Positions 14,935-27,553 are shown, counted from the stretch's first letter. The stretch: 64,000 nt of DNA from Pseudofabraea citricarpa (GCA_029641185.1 JAPWGK010000001.1:880501-944500), one strand, 5' to 3'. The notes: a model not told the origin generated them from the letters alone. A program made the numbers and translations.

Positions 14935-16989
14935 TCAATGTGGAAAATGAATCACAGCCATCTACACCATGTTAGCACACCCAACAAAATAGCAAGATAA
15001 TGAACATACCATGCTGTTAACGCCATACGCAAGCTGCTGTCCATCGGAGTTCCAGCACAGGCAGTGTTCATCCTCATCTCGAGATGATGCGTTTGAGCGT
15101 GGGGTCTGCCACCCAAGCTCGTGCCCACGCGTCCAAATAGCTCGTTGAACTCGAACGTTGTCGATGTTCCAGATATCAATGGAATCACTTGTAGCACTTG
15201 CAAGGAATTTCCCATCGGGCGTAAAGGCAAGACCGACTACTCCATGCACCATTGTCATAAAGCGCTTTGGCTTGTTCTCGGGCGACCGAGCGTTCCAGAT
15301 ACTGATAGCACCATCTTCGCCCGAGGAAGCCAAAAGTCGTTCCGAGTCCTGTGGAATGGGGCCTTGTACCGGTTGCCAGATCAACGAGGTGATGAGACCT
15401 TGGTGAGCGCTTATGGAATGGCATTGGCCCATAGGGTCCCAGATCTACGAGTGTCAGCAAGAATGGACGAAGGGGTGATAAACCTTAAAGCTAGCATACC
15501 TCAATTGTGCCAGTTTCTGAGGCAGTAGCAAGCAACTGCGAATGAAAGTCAAAAGTAACTTTGCAAAGAGCATGATCCTCGCGAGTTTCGAATTTCCTCA
15601 CTGGTGAAATGACACCATCAACAAACCTGAGGGCTTGTAGGGTGTCTCCACCAGCAATTATAAAATCAACATCGCTGGTCCACACAATGTCGTAAGTGTG
15701 TTCATTCAAATTGTATGTCGGTAGTGGATACTGGGCATTGGTTCCATCAACAGCGTTGATCACCGTAATAAGTGCGCTATCAACCTTCTCTGGGGAGAGA
15801 ACCAAGATCAGAGTACTGGAAGGATTCCATTGTGGGCAGAGGATCGGGGACTCGAAGCCGTCGATCCCAATACCGCGTGGGCCATTAGCGTCCCAAATAC
15901 TCAACCTTGCAGTCCCATCCTCAATGGGCTCCGTCGCCAACAGGAGAGCAGTGCCATCAGATGTCCAGGCGATTCCAGTAACATTGGTTGTCGATGAGAT
16001 GCTGTTTTCCAAGAAATCTTGAAATGGTGGAGAACTGGGGTCCGTCTGCATGTGCTCAGAATCGGCCGTTGTACGCGAGACGGTCCACATCCGCGCTAGC
16101 GCATCGGTCCCGGCTGCGGCCAAGATGGCTGGATCTCGAGGATTGAAAGCGCACTGCATCAAAACGATGTTTTTCGAGGAGCCGTCCTCGGCCAGATCTA
16201 GAAAGGTAGTCTTAGAGGTGAGATCAATAGGATTCTCGAGTTGAATGGCCTGCTCGGACGTCGGGATCACGACCGGGGATGGGGCCTGCTCTGGAGACGG
16301 ATACGCGTGACCGTTCTGGTTTTGATTCGGATCTTCATCCATGACGGTGTCGACGTCCATGGAATTCTCCTCGACGCCGTTCTCGTAGCCATTGACGAGG
16401 CGGGCTCGTTTGACGGGATGGCCATTTTGCATCTGAGGGAGGTCATCTTCCATCTGGCGCTTCCGAGAGTGCTCATCGACGTCTTCCCCGTCCAGGGTTG
16501 GCGATGTGGGCGCTGGCGTCAAGGCGCCGAAAATGCCCATTTGAGATGCAGGAACATCACGATTCGCCTAGGGAACAGGTCAGCGACCACGGTGACGTGT
16601 TTATCATTAGCAAGACTGGAATTGACATGTTACATACCCGTGCAGTATCGCGCTCCGCTGCATGGTACAGAAGACCTCTGTTCAAAACACCGACTAGTGC
16701 ATGATTCGTGACATGGGGGGCGAAAGGGAGTTCCTGAGGAGCAGTGATATTCCACTCGGACTGAAGCGTGAGGGCCGTCTTGCGATAATCTGTATCCAGT
16801 CAGTCCCACGAGACGGGCCAGCACGAAGGCATTGCGTGCGCTCAAGTCAACATACCGGATTCCAGAAGGTACCTGTGTCGAGTAACATTTTGCCGTTAAC
16901 GAAAAACGCACCCGCGTGCCTGGATCACGAGGGACTCACCTCCAGATCAAATAGTTGATGCGGTCCGAATCCAGGGTCTCCTTCGTCAT
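14935..16989 (-). CDS. SIF2: LisH-WD40 corepressor subunit (Sif2/TBL1-like)
   Basis: Homologue of yeast Sif2 and animal TBL1/TBLR1, scaffold subunits of the Set3/SMRT-type histone deacetylase complexes in the nucleus. Six exons in coding order: 16940-16989, a 17-nt microexon 16856-16872, 16638-16789, 15500-16567, 15010-15444 and 14935-14961. The sum is 1749 nt, or 582 residues. The LisH motif spans residues about 11-43 (INYLIWRYLLESDYRKTA). It continues into a helical segment ending NRGLLYHAAERD. A basic, nuclear-localisation-like linker (SRKRQ, PVKRAR) lies around residues 108-128. The WD40 propeller fills the C-terminal two thirds, with blades ending in WTV, WDA, WDP, WNA and WNI. The microexon lies inside LisH, so naive models would start later and lose the tetramerisation motif. 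Context gives no operon-like clue. Confidence 0.9.
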
Positions 16990-17649
16990 GGTCGAGGGCT
17001 CTGGCTGCGATCGGGACCAAGCAAAGTTCAGAATGGTGGATGGATGATGTGCTGATGGAAGTTGGGTTTGAAGCCGGCCGGTCTGGTGTGGTGTGGTGTG
17101 TTGATGTTGAGGCGTCGAAGTGATGGATGAGGAATGAAGAAGTTCAGGGTAGACTTTCAGACCGAAAGCTCCAAAAGATGGTGCCGGAGTGGAGCTCGAG
17201 GAAGCAGGGTTTGTTCTCTCTACCGTACCGTGCTGTACTGTACGGTACAGACAGACAACAGCCAGCAGCACAACGCTGCAGCAGAGTGGTGGTGGTGCTT
17301 GGAGCCTTGGAGCTTGGTTGCTTGGTGTGTGGTGCGTGGTGCGTGGTGCTGGGTGCTGGGTGCTGGGTGCTGGCTGGATGCTGGTGCTGTTGCTGGGGGT
17401 GGAACATGGGTAAGGGGCGGTTGTTCAGTGGGTTGCCAGTGAGTGAGTGGATGGCCAGGTCTAGCGCGGCAGGGCCTTTTCGATCGACAGACAGCCTTCG
17501 CCCTATCCAGACGGCCACTCACACTTGAATTGCGAAACAGCTGGGGGGTTGAGGGTTGAGGGGGGGGCACTCGGGGCAAGAATTGCACTTTCTCGGCAGC
17601 AGTCGCAGGAGTGTTAGTAACAGCAGCAGCAGGACATCAGACGAAGTCA

Positions 17650-17706
17650 CAGAGGAAGAGGAAGAGAGAGAGAGAAGAAGAAGGAGGAGGAGGAGGAGGA
17701 GGAGGA
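17650..17706. repeat. Purine tract, (GAGA)/(GGA) repeats
   Basis: A run of about 57 bases that is purine-only apart from its first few bases, moving from GAGAGA to GGAGGA units. Such tracts can form triplex structures and are common in fungal promoters. No further function visible. Confidence 0.85.
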
Positions 17707-18739
17707 AAGCTCACGAGTTGCGAGTCACGAGCCACGAGTTACTGCGTGGCACACGGTGGAATGATGGAGAGACCCCAGGTACTCGTACCTACCTACATGG
17801 TGATGGGAGAGGCTGTTTGGCTGCCACAGTGCCACATTTGGCGGAAGCCCTCTCCACGAGTCCACGCAAACCTAGATCGAGACTCCCGGCTCCTCACTAA
17901 ATGTCCGTTAGCAATCTTTAAAATTACCCTGCGCAGCTCCAATCACGTCGCCCGTTTCCCTACACTCAACTACAGTACATACTTCCCCTACTTCCCTTCT
18001 TCCCTGCTCCCCCGTTCCCCTGCGGCCCTGCTACCTGCTTCCAGAACCTACCTGTCGAACGCATCGCCCCACGAGACTTGATGCGCATGAACTCTCAAAG
18101 GGGGACGATGAGATGCCATCATGCTGCTCATCTCATCATCATTACGTTCTTGGTGTGTGTGTTGATGATGATGTTTGGTGGCGCTTGACCCGGGGTGTAA
18201 TTTAAACTACGAGGTAAGATGCTGTAGCGGTACAGTAGTAGTACCTGTCAAGAACAGACACATCCATCCATCCATCCATCGACACCCCAGGTCCCGGATC
18301 AATGTCCTTGTCCTGCCCGCCCACCCGCCTGCCTCTCTTCCATTCCCGGTCCAAGGCACGATGGCCGGTACGAGGTCGACGACCTAAGCAGTCTATTGAA
18401 TCAATCATCAACATGTATACTTCATAGTCCCGAACCTACTTCACCTCCTTCACCTACTTCGGACTTGTACCGCCTATGTAAGGAACATTATTGGGGGGCA
18501 GCATTCTAGCGGGCCGAGAAGCAGCCTCTCCGGTGAGCTAAAAGGTTCGCTTAACATGCCGCATGTGGCTCGTGCCAGACTCCCAGCTCCCAGCGTGTTG
18601 TTGACAGCATTTGGCCTGTTGCACGAGGTAGCTCGACGCTTGACCTGTCCTGACCTGACCTGACCCCGACCCGACTAGAGCCTCAACCAAGAGCAAAATC
18701 ACGCCTGTACCAGAACCCTCGAGTGCTGGTATACGCACC

Positions 18740-18740
<1 letters not shown>

Positions 18741-18770
<30 letters not shown>
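18741..18770. repeat. (GA)n dinucleotide repeat in the 5' leader
   Basis: About 13 GA units interrupted once by GACA, ending some 70 bp upstream of the TMEM115-like start codon, probably within its promoter or 5' leader. Confidence 0.9.
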
Positions 18771-18771
<1 letters not shown>

Positions 18772-18840
18772 CTTACGACGGGCTCTAGCATACATCGTCT
18801 GCACCCCGACCTCCCTCGCTCGCTCCCCACACCGAGAAAC

Positions 18841-19969
18841 ATGCCTCCGAGATTGAACATCCCGCCGATAACGCGGATCCTCCTCATCGCCCTGTTGTCG
18901 CAGTCGCTGCTGGGTTTTGCTATTCGCTATAGGCAGTGGTCTGAAGAGTCGGATATCGTCGTTCCCTACCTCTCGCTCGTGCCTCAGCTGTCGCTCGTGT
19001 ACCCGTGGACCTTCCTCACCACGACACTGGTAGAGAACAATGTCTTCACCCTCGCCATCTCGGCCGTGACTCTGTTCTATGGGGGAAGATATCTGGAGAG
19101 AGCATGGACATCAAGGGAGTTTGCGAAGTTCTTGGTCATCACCGCTCTGATACCTAATGTTCTGACCTTCGGCGCCCTGGTCATGCTCTTCGCCATCACC
19201 TCAGATATGCGCTGGACGTAAGTGTCATCGATTCCTTGGTGAATGAGCCCTAGCTAACAGTTCATATAGTCTGAATACCATTTCTGGCACCATACCACTC
19301 CAGATCTCCTTCCTCGTAGCCTTTTCCCAGCTAGTACCTGCGCACACCGTCACCCTATTTCGCGGTATTATTTCCTTGCGAGTGCCACGATTCCCACTAC
19401 TCCACATACTGGGTATCTTCGTTCTGACCTTGACCCCTCTCTTGACGAGCGCATCGCTATTCTTAGCAGTCAATGGATTCATAACCAGCTGGGTCTATCT
19501 CCGATTCTACAAGCAAGCGTTCCCAGATCTCGAGACCTCGCAGCCAGCTTCCCTACGCGGTGATGCCAGCGAAAGCTTTGCGTTTGCCGAATTCTTCCCA
19601 GACCCAGTCAAGCCTCTAATCGCATCTCTCTCGAATCAGGTCTTCGATACGTTGGTGGCTATGCGCATATGTACGCCGTTCTCTGCAGCAGATGTATCGG
19701 CATCTCGAGGTGATAATACCTTTATCCAGCGTGGTGCGCCGGGTGGAGCAAGGGCAGAAGCAGAGCGGAGGAGAGCTTTAGCATTAAAGGCTTTGGATCA
19801 ACGACTACATGCTGCAACAGCTAGCACGAAGACTCAACCACCGCCGCCTCCAGCAACTGGGCCGAGTGTCCAGGTTCAACCTCAGACAAACAGTCAGACG
19901 GCCATGAGTACGCAACCGACTAGTCTAGGGGAGACGAACTATGTACCGGATCGCGAGGGAGACCACTGA
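18841..19969 (+). CDS. TMEM115-like rhomboid-fold membrane protein (DUF1751)
   Basis: Eukaryotic integral membrane protein of the TMEM115/DUF1751 family (yeast YOL107W type), a catalytically inactive rhomboid relative. The mammalian protein sits in the Golgi and affects retrograde traffic. Two exons (18841-19217, 19270-19969) give 358 residues. Hydrophobic segments: residues about 10-30, 45-65, 75-90, 100-120, then LQISFLVAFSQLVP, LLHILGIFVLTL and LLTSASLFLAVNGFITSWVYLRFY after the intron. The YPWTFLTTTLVENN stretch and the GGRYLERAW motif are typical of the family. The C-terminal 130 residues are hydrophilic and Pro/Gln/Thr-rich, presumably cytosolic. No rhomboid GxS/H catalytic pair is seen, as expected. 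It is followed by more than 4.5 kb without a gene. Confidence 0.85.
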
Positions 19970-22900
19970 GAAAGTTGTGTAGGTGTAGAAGAGGGGTAAT
20001 GAGAACGGTTAAGAGAGGAAATATTTTTAGGAGCTCGGTTTTGGCGTTGATAAGAGAGACATGCATGGGGTGTGTGCCTTTTGTTCTTATGTATATCAGG
20101 TGTAATGTCAATATTTCATCCTCGAATCAAGTCACACTTACCATTAAGTGTCTTTGCACCGACCCCGTTCTGAACCTGGCGCCACACGCAGCAGTCTACT
20201 TAGCCAGCCTGATACAGGATCCCCAGGAAAAGCGGGAGACACATCTGTGTCCCACCAACCCAGGTAGTAGTCAGATAAATTATCGTGAAGGCTGATTCCT
20301 TGGGTTCCTTGGATTCCTTGGCGCAATGTATGTACAGTACAGTACAGGATGAACGGCGGCACGGGAAGGACCGAAACCTGTACTGCACTGTACTGTACTG
20401 TACTTGTGCAACATACTGTATAACGGCGCGCCCTAAACAATGTGCATGCAGGTGCAGGGGGCGGGGAGACGAGGGAGGGTGGCCAAAAAGGCGATGGTGA
20501 TGTGCAGTGACGTGGAAAAAGCTTTCTGTCTTTCTTGTTCGAGGTTGGTTGGGTGGCACTTTGGTGAGACCTCACCCATGTGTTTCTTACACTTGCACGT
20601 TGCACGACCTTAAGCCGAGCGAAGCAGAGAGAGGGGAGGAAAGAAAGGTGGGATGGGATGGAAATTCGCCTTCTCCCAGAGCACACCTGGGCAGTAAGTT
20701 GTAGGTCACCACCGCAAATCTATTATTACGAGCATCGCATGGGGATGATAGGTCGTTGGTGGCACTCTCACACATTGTGCTGTATGTCAGTAGTGGGTGT
20801 GGGTGAGCGGTGATCGGTACTGTTATGTGTGCAACCTGCAGTAGCCTAGCCTAGCATGCATGAGGTGATAACCTTGTCCTGTGCTGTAAGTATATCTCAA
20901 TACGGCCGCGTTTCGCTTTTCTTTTTGTTTCTTCTACCTCAGAATAGGTGCTGTCGGAGAATTTCTACCAGCAAGCAGCACCGTGGGGTTATCTCCTGTA
21001 CGTGTCAGGTAAAATGAAATGGTGTGTGGGGGACGTGGGATTTTCTTGCTTGCTTCTTCTATTCCCCTTCGTATTTTCTTCTTCCACTTGAGATGTTCTC
21101 ACAATTCTCTCGTTGGTCCCTATTACTGTACTGCCGGGGAAGGTTTGGGCTCGGGCCCATGCAGATTAGCGATTTGGGGTTGGACGATTTCGACGACATG
21201 TGATGGAAATGCATTTCCTGAAATATGACAAGTTATCATGTACAGTAGCTTCCGAGACTTGGCTAGGTTAAATCTATGCGAATCCTCTGTGGAGACCTTG
21301 CCTCCGCAGACGACCATTTAACCTCCGTACCTTTCTGAAAGGAGAAGATATTGGACTGGTGATCACGTGGACAAGTCGAGATACTTCCAAGGTTCGATAG
21401 ACGAGGCCGATCCTGGGGCGTCTCAGGTTCAGCCTCCAGGCTCTCTCTCCTTCGCGGTTCATCGGCTCTGGGTCTCGGCGTAGTCCAAGGGTACATCTAA
21501 TTCCCATCCTTCAGGTGTTTCTGAAGTCGCACGACATGAACAAACAGTGTCTCTCATGTTTCATGACAACCGTGATGCTCGTCCGTCCAATCCAAGGTTT
21601 TAAGGTTCAGATCCGCAATGGCCACCACACGTGAATGGTGTTGGTAGGCTGGCTGACAGGAGTGGCTCAGCCGCTACGCTAGGAAGCTTCATCCGTTATC
21701 GATTGGATCGTGTGTGACGCCCAAGTAGTCCATGCCCGGTGTGCGTTCTTATTTGATCTCTGCTGCAAGCCCCTTCCTCCTTCTTGCTTCAAATCCGCCC
21801 AGCACTAAACAGTTGTGAAATAATGCATTCGGCCAGAACCTGGTCCCGAAGGTGAGGTATAGGAGATGATGAAGAAGACGTTGCCTGTTTGTTGGATCGC
21901 CCGCGCCTTCGTGTCCGTGGCCACCGCAGCTCACAATACCGTCGTTGCTATGCGATGCGTGGTGTTTTACTGGGAATACCATCAATGCCACTTGACGACA
22001 GAAACAAGCACGCTGGCTTCCCGCAGCTTGCATGCGTACAGCACAGTACCGTACATGTAGTCATCCTGTCACGGCCTGGATACGGTATTCTTGTCTGACA
22101 GGCATCTCGACTCGGATTCAGGAGGCTGGGGTGCGTTACCGAGAGTGGTGAGGGTGCTGCGAAGATGCTATTCGTAGATTAATTCGTGTGCTACAGCGCC
22201 CCCTTCTTCGAGGCTTCTGTAGCATAAGATCGGAAAGCTGGTAATATAGTCGAAGGCACGATGAACCCGAACACCCGAGTCTATCAATCACCAGGGCGCG
22301 CGATCCAGGTGGTGATGACCTCTGACGTGGGGAAGCATCGTGGGTAGGCTTGGTGATACTGTGCCAATTTCAGCCAGTAGGGGCCGCAATGCCTGCACAT
22401 CCACAAAGTGGCTTTGTGATTATTTCTATTTGGCTTTTGTGAGGTGGCGCCCCGGACCATGGCTTGAGTCATGGTGTGGTGTGGTGTAGGTAGCGTAGTG
22501 TAGTGTGAAGTGTGAAGTGTGAAGTGTGTCGTGAAAGGGATGCCTCTTTCCGAGCATCATCTACCGTAGGAAGTTAGGTATCTGTTCAGAATGTTCATTG
22601 GTCGGCATCGCAGCAGGCTCAGATGGTGGTGGTGGTGTTGGTGGCATGCTGGGTGTGAGTCTGGGAGAATAACGGGCATCCATCCGAGCGAGGTTTGTTC
22701 CAATTCATCTGCAAGCCCGCATATCAGATCCCTGTTTGTAATGCATGAATTCTGTGATAATCCTGTGCGCAGCTGCAAGTGCTTCCTCGCCTAAGCGACT
22801 GGACTTCCATTTGGAGTAGCCTCCTTCCGGGCCCTTTTCTCCACACACGGATCTTGCCTTAGATCATGTTCGTGGGCCCGCGCCGATTCAGTGTGCCTCA

Positions 22901-22989
22901 GGGCGTCAGGGCCTCACGATGAATCGTCCGTCTCCCTCTCACCGTACCCAGCCCTCAGTCCTCACCGATGCTCCCGCGCATCAACGTGT

Positions 22990-22993
<4 letters not shown>

Positions 22994-23034
<41 letters not shown>
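22994..23034. repeat. (CAG)n trinucleotide repeat
   Basis: About 14 perfect CAG units. It lies inside short open frames that would read poly-Gln or poly-Ala, but flanking codons show no recognisable protein, so I treat it as a non-coding microsatellite. Confidence 0.95.
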
Positions 23035-23551
23035 GCCAGCATCCATTCATCGTCACCGCAGCCGCGAGGGCGACGAAGAGGATTCCAACGTCTCGAGCTC
23101 GCTGTCCCCGGGAATCAGCTCAGCATTTGTTCTAGAGTAAGATCGACGGTTCCCATGGCAGGCATGTCACATATCCCTGGCTTGCGCCGTGGTTTGTTTC
23201 CCTTAGCGAATTGCGTAAGGCAAGGCAGGCACAAGAGCCCCCGAGAGGAAATTGGATCCTGGATGCTACCCGATGAAGCTTAACCGTCTGGAATCTGCCA
23301 CTGCCAGCTGTCAGCGCCGACTCAGCGGATGTTGTCGCTGGGCTTGGCCCTGCCTACCTGCCTGCTGGCCTGCCTGCCTGTCCACTGTCCACGGAGCCAC
23401 GGAGACTTTTGAGGGGGCACGGATCGAAAGACATGGACGTGATAGATCATAGTCGTCTCACTCGCACCGTCAAGTGTGCGACTGTGTTTGGATGCGAGGC
23501 CGAACGATGCAGAGGGATGAGGGAGGAAAGAGGGAGGCTGCTCGTCTGTGC

Positions 23552-23581
23552 TGAAGAAGAAGAAGAAGAAGAAGAAGAAGA
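23552..23581. repeat. (GAA)n trinucleotide repeat
   Basis: Ten GAA units in the region upstream of SSN6. No supported coding frame surrounds it. Confidence 0.95.
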
Positions 23582-24546
23582 ACGAGATGATGACGGGGTG
23601 CCTGATCTGGCGTGTCTGGCGTGTCTGGAGTCTGGAGTCTGGTGTCTGGTCTGGCTGGCGAGTCGAACGCTGGCCGTGGTCCCCGCATACCCTACGACGG
23701 TACTGTCCTGCGCTGTACTGTGCTGTACCGGTGCGCTCTATCTTTGTCGCTGGTGCTGGCCCTTACTACGTTTACGGCGGCTAATCAGCCATGGGGGACG
23801 ATGAGGCACCTAGGCGGGCACTGGGCAGTGGGCACTACACTAGATGCACTGCTAGGCAGAGGGCACAGTTGCCGAGTCCCTCGACGGGTCGACCAAGACT
23901 CTTACGGTACAACCCAGCGAACCCACTCGGCAGCCGCCCAAGCCTTTCAAGCAAGCGCCCCCCTGAGATAAGTAAAGTGGATCACTTCCACTACTCCGCT
24001 GATGCCCAGAAAAATATTTAAGCCACGAGCCACCAGAGCCAAACGACGCTAAAACGAGTTAGACCCGTGGGTTAGGCAACTTGGAAAGAATTAGAAGGCA
24101 GGTGCCATTCCCGCATTCATTTCATCAACACCCTTCGCCCGCAGCACTTTCTTCTGCTTCATCACCATCATCATCAGCTCTCACGGTTCAGAAGTCCGGG
24201 GATGTGATACCCCCTGCTTCTAACTGCTGTTGACCATCTTCTTCTTGACTCTTTTCGTTCCCTGCTTGGCCGAGTTGAGGCTCTGTCGTACAATACAGCA
24301 TTGCGGCGCACCACGAGAGCCACAAGACTGAGCATTCGGTCGCATTTGATCAATCCCGTTCCTCTCCGCCGACACCATTCCTCTGGAGCTCAGCACCACC
24401 GCTTGGATTACGGTGCCTGAGATCTGGTTTGGTTGCTGGCATTGCATGAACTTAGCACAAGTCGCATAGGAACAGAATTGTTCCCACCGCAACTAATCAT
24501 CACCACCAGCACCACCACCCGGATACCGTACATAGGACATTGAATA

Positions 24547-27500
24547 ATGGCCACCCATCATCCATCTCCCCCAGCGGGTATGCTGCATCATGGCCCGCCA
24601 GGAGCTCCTCCTCCGGGCCTTGGCCCTCAGCATTTCCCACCCTCCCAGCAGCTCGCAGCGCACAATGAAGCGGTGTGGATGCAAATTGGTAAGGGTTCTT
24701 GGTGGACAATAGTTATTACGTGACTAACATCGATTCAGGGAGTCTCGCAGAACTCATGGGAAACCTGGAAGAAGCAACAGCAGCGTACGAGCGTGCGCTT
24801 ACTGCCAACCCGAGATCTATCGCAGCCATGAACTCGATTAGCGCCATCCTTCGAACGCAGGAGCAATTCCATAAAGCGGTTGAGTATCTGCAGAATATTT
24901 TAAAACTCGATGGGAATAATGGCGAGGTTTGGGGAAGTCTCGGTAAGTCAATTCTTGAGATGTTTTTTTTTTTTTTGAACCTGTAGACTAATGACAGCGA
25001 CAGGCCACTGCTACTTGATGATGGACGATTTGCAACAAGCTTACTCTGCCTATCAACAAGCTCTCTATCACCTGAGGGATCCTAAGGTTAGTGGTGTCTA
25101 ACATGCGACAATAGCTTAAAGCTAATTATTATTGATTCAGGAGCCTAAACTGTGGTACGGGATTGGGATTCTCTATGACCGATATGGGTCGCTTGAGCAC
25201 GCCGAAGAAGCCTTTTCCCAAGTGATGCGCATGCAGCCAGACTTTGAAAAGGCCAATGAGATTTACTTCCGTCTGGGCATAATTTACAAACAGCAACAGA
25301 AGTATCAGCAGAGTCTCGAGGTAAGAAGTTCAAATTGCAACTCACATCTACTTATATTGACACTCAAATAAGTGTTTCCGTTACATTGTGTCTGTTCCAC
25401 CAACGCCATTGACAGAAGAAGATATTTGGTTCCAAATTGGGCATGTTCACGAGCAACAGAAAGATGTAAGCTTCATACCGCAATATGGTTGTTTCTGTCA
25501 CTAATTGTATTAGTATGACAATGCCAAAAATGCATACAGACGTGTCCTAGATAGAGATCCTAATCACGCCAAAGTCCTCCAGCAGCTTGGATGGCTACAC
25601 CACCAGCAAAGCAATAGTTTTAGCAGTCAGGAGCAAGCAATTGAGTACTTGGAAAAATCAGTCAGCTCAGGTAAGATGGTAACACTGATCGGTTTTATAT
25701 TGAAGATGTTTTAACACGTGGCAGATCAGGGTGACGCTCAAAGTTGGTACCTCCTTGGACGATGTTACATGTCACAACAGAAGTACCCCAAGGCATATGA
25801 GGCCTATCAGCAAGCAGTTTACCGCGATGGGCGGAATCCAACATTCTGGTGTTCGATTGGCGTTTTGTATTACCAAATCAACCAGTACCGAGATGCACTT
25901 GATGCGTACTCCCGTGCCATACGCTTGAATCCGTACATTTCCGAAGTGTGGTACGACCTGGGAACATTGGTGAGTTTGCTTCTTCTAGCTTGGCTCCGTT
26001 TGAAACATCACTAATTATTGGTATAGTATGAATCCTGCAACAACCAAATCAATGATGCACTGGATGCATACCAGCGTGCTGCAGAGCTTGATCCTAGCAA
26101 TGTACACATCAAAGCTCGTCTTCAGCTTCTTCGAAGCGGACAATCTACTGGCATGCCTTTGCCTACCAGTGCTCCATTGCCTCAGGATGTTCACCCTCAG
26201 GCCTATCAAGCCACTGGTGCTGTTGGGCCGCCAGGCCCGCAGTGGGGAAATTCAGCTCCCCAGCCCGCACAGCCAGGTCCTCCTCTTGGACCACCTGGAG
26301 GAAGTGGTTGGGGAGGAGCCCGGCTCGCGGAGATCAATCCACCTCCTCAGCCAGCCAACCATCCTTTTGACCAACGTGAACCTGCTCGTGGCCCAATTCC
26401 ACCACCACCGAGGGTTCCAAGTCCGAGACAGCAGGAACTTAGACAGTATCCGGATCAGAGCCGTGGTCCTCCTCCACCTCGCCGTTCCCCTCCTCGTGAA
26501 CACCATCCTTCAATGGGTCCTTACCCGGGACCAGGACTTCCTCAACCTCCTCCACCACCACAACAAAGCGCACCACCACCACAGCAACAACGCGTTTCAA
26601 ACCCCAACTATGCTGGCCCAAGCCCTTCCACTGCTCTCCCTCCAACAGCGAACGGAATGAATGGTTCTGGTTCTGGCCCATTGCCACCATTTGGACGTGG
26701 CAACAGCCCTCGCCCGGAAGTAAGACCACTCATGGATAGTAGAATAACATCCCCAAAATCCGGATATCCTCATCAACAACAGTATCCTCATCATGGCGAT
26801 ATTTCTAATCCTGGCGGCATTGAGGCCGGAGCTCCACCGCCAGCCTCTGCTCTGGCTGCTGCTGAAGCTGCCGCTATGGAGCGAAACCACGAGCGACCAA
26901 GCTCAGGTGGCCCTAAAAGAATGCGAGAGTGGGAAGATGAGCCATCAATCAAGAAACCAGCTTCTGATGAGAACCGAGCTCGTATGGAAGACATGCACCA
27001 CCGAAGACCATCAACCCCTCCACGTGATGCCTTCCGTCGCAGCTCCTCTGAAGCCCGCCGTGCTGAAGACCAACGGCGCATGGAAGAACAGCGTCGCGTG
27101 GATGACCAAAGGCGTATGGATGATCAACGCCGCGCTGATGAGCAGCGTCGTGCGAATGAGAATTACCATCCATCTGAAGCGGCGCATCATCCTCCAACTC
27201 ATGCCCTACCTCCTATGCATCAAGGCCCGCCCCTAGTGCATACTCCAGTTCATGAGCTGCCACCACCACCTCCCCCTCAATCTGCAGTGAAGGAATATCC
27301 TATTGAGGAGCAGCATGCCCCACCCCCACCCCCGCCCGCACCAGTTGGGGAGCCTGAAAGGGCTGCCCGCAAGATGGATGTCGATGAGGACTATGATGAT
27401 GACGGCGATGATGATAAAAAAGGGGGCATCATATCTGCAGCACCCTCCAAACCCGGGTCTGCTTCAGGAGACAAGGCGACATCACCAACAGGTGTCAATG

Positions 27501-27553
27501 GACACGTAAATGGACTATCAAATGGCCAGCCGAAGGTTGAGACGACAGCATGA
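24547..27553 (+). CDS. SSN6: General transcriptional corepressor Ssn6/Cyc8 (TPR protein)
   Basis: Adaptor subunit of the Tup1-Ssn6 corepressor, which bridges sequence-specific repressors to Tup1 in the nucleus. Eight exons: 24547-24688, 24739-24942, 25004-25086, 25141-25320, 25373-25465, 25514-25670, 25725-25969 and 26027-27553. They sum to 2631 nt, or 876 residues. After a His/Pro-rich start, about ten tandem tetratricopeptide repeats fill residues 40 to about 400. Typical wording includes WYGIGILYDRYGSLEHAEEA and WYLLGRCYMSQQKYPKAY. The second half is Pro/Gln/Gly-rich. It has a charged DQRR-type hexapeptide repeat (27070-27165), proline runs, and an acidic segment DEDYDDDGDDDKK near the end. 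The start ATG lies in good context with an intron soon after. Exon structure and order match fungal Ssn6 proteins. Confidence 0.95.

Larger units (their letters stand above)
16990..18840. other. Divergent promoter region with low-complexity tracts
   Basis: Space between the Sif2-like gene (-) and the TMEM115-like gene (+). It contains a GGTGCTG-type minisatellite at about 17330-17385, a GA/GGA purine tract at about 17650-17706, TACCTACCTA at 17787, CCATCCAT at 18266-18280 and a (GA)n run just before the next gene. CTGTACTGTACGGTACAG lies near 17230. Open frames here have only low-complexity residues; no gene called. Confidence 0.5.
19970..24546. other. 4.6 kb gene-free region upstream of SSN6
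   Basis: Longest gap in the window. I find no domain-bearing or convincingly spliced open frame on either strand. It holds clusters of GTACAG/CTGTAC (20331-20345, 20386-20405, 22035-22060, 23697-23730), a (CAG)n repeat at 22994-23034, a (GAA)n repeat at 23552-23581, and GTGTGGTG/GTGTAGT repeats at 22474-22530. The part next to SSN6 probably holds a long regulatory region or 5' leader, as is usual for global regulators. Confidence 0.5.

Noticed and set aside
22891..23283. Poly-Ala/poly-Gln protein around the CAG repeat
   Set aside because: Openness comes from the repeat itself; flanks show no conserved protein and no spliced partner.
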